From Bacteroidales bacterium (lineage in GTDB: Bacteria; Bacteroidota; Bacteroidia; Bacteroidales; VadinHA17): 15,646 bases of DNA. Positions within the stretch are counted from its first letter, which is position 1, and each line of letters opens with the position of its first letter. Positions 15,322 to 15,646 of this stretch are shown piece after piece. The notes under the pieces were generated by a model that had not been told where the DNA came from, did not search any database, and saw only the letters and a list, made by a program, of their open reading frames with translations. Made by a program: the position numbers and the translations under genes. The stretch lies in contig PMEC01000103.1 of NCBI GenBank assembly GCA_003155705.1, positions 1 through 15,646 on the forward strand. Reading direction: 5' to 3'.

Positions 15322-15363
15322 ATGGGAATATTCGCGGAGAGACCAAACCTAGACAGGCACTAA
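15322..15363 (+). other. possible 13-codon leader ORF before the aldehyde ferredoxin oxidoreductase gene
   Basis: An ATG at 15322 opens a 13-codon frame (MGIFAERPNLDRH) whose TAA stop shares its last base with the ATG of the next gene (TAATG). Such an overlap can couple translation. The short frame has no recognisable attenuator features and could be chance. Near-consensus -7 boxes, TATATTTC at 15301 and TAATTTCG at 15310, lie just upstream. Confidence 0.25.
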
Positions 15364-15646
15364 TGGACATAAATTTGATAAAATCACATCATAATCTTTT
15401 AAAGAGGTGGGATTACAACTGGACTCCGCTTTCAAAAGGATATACCGATAAGGTCCTTTATATAAATGTGGGAACAACTGATATAATGGAAAAGGATGTT
15501 CCTGTTATTATGAAAGAAAAATTCATCGGGGGCAAAGGTTACGGGTTACGTCTTCTTTGGGATGCCACAAAGCCTGATACAAAATGGAATGATCCTGAAA
15601 ATGAAATAATTATATCATCAGGTCCGATTGGTGGGATAACCCAGTA
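15363..15646 (+). CDS. aldehyde ferredoxin oxidoreductase family protein, 3' end beyond window
   Basis: Only the first 94 residues are present. Family members are tungsten (sometimes molybdenum) bis-pterin enzymes with a 4Fe-4S cluster that oxidise aldehydes to acids or run the reverse reaction with ferredoxin. The diagnostic N-terminal block FIGGKGYGLRLLWD (54-67) is followed by a variable stretch and IISSGPIGG (83-91), matching the usual FxGGxGxGxxLLxD...GPxxG pattern. The N-terminus is about 25-30 residues longer than in typical members, with LLKRWDYNWTPLSKGYTDK before the first strand. It is divergent from the ThiF/ThiS-like pair, which could supply sulfur for its pterin cofactor. Iron-sulfur ligands and substrate class cannot be judged from this fragment. 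Confidence 0.88.
   Translation, partial: MDINLIKSHHNLLKRWDYNWTPLSKGYTDKVLYINVGTTDIMEKDVPVIMKEKFIGGKGYGLRLLWDATKPDTKWNDPENEIIISSGPIGGITQ

Overview
The window looks like a chromosomal segment of a member of the Bacteroidota, most likely a Bacteroidales-type anaerobe or microaerophile. Evidence: a PorP/SprF-family type IX secretion (T9SS) membrane protein, a gliding/T9SS type-B C-terminal domain, a CarboxypepD_reg-like domain protein, a DivIC-type division protein, AT-rich gene leaders with little Shine-Dalgarno signal, and several promoters with the Bacteroidetes -7 motif TAnnTTTG. There is no sign of phage, plasmid, IS or CRISPR, and no tRNA or rRNA was seen. No gene-free stretch exceeds 300 bases; the longest are 8678-8900, 5517-5719 and 15160-15362.

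Layout. Positions 1-399 hold the end of an OsmC-family gene, convergent with fabD (469-1350, minus). Then come two minus-strand pterin genes, folE and a 6-pyruvoyl-tetrahydropterin synthase-like gene, overlapping by 8 bases. Divergent from these is a plus-strand menaquinone pair of the futalosine pathway, mqnB and mqnD, whose end overlaps a convergent MATE transporter. Next are an iron-type superoxide dismutase with a clear terminator, a nitroreductase-family flavoprotein, and an exported CarboxypepD_reg-like protein. A mirrored array of 8-bp repeats fills the gap to a convergent proline dehydrogenase.

The most distinctive block is 8901-11997: an ECF sigma factor, a membrane protein with a short cytoplasmic N-terminus, one transmembrane helix, two PKD domains and a T9SS-type C-terminal domain, then a PorP/SprF protein. 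The middle gene occupies the anti-sigma position, so the trio could be a surface-to-nucleus-of-transcription signalling module tied to T9SS. This is inference from architecture and gene order. It is followed, behind its own well-matched promoter, by an OmpH/Skp-like protein and a family 2 glycosyltransferase.

The right end has a divIC-like gene, then a ThiS/MoaD-like sulfur carrier and a ThiF-like activating enzyme, all on the minus strand. These diverge from the beginning of an aldehyde ferredoxin oxidoreductase family gene cut by the window edge. The pairing suggests the sulfur carrier may serve tungsten/molybdenum pterin cofactor assembly rather than, or as well as, thiamine.
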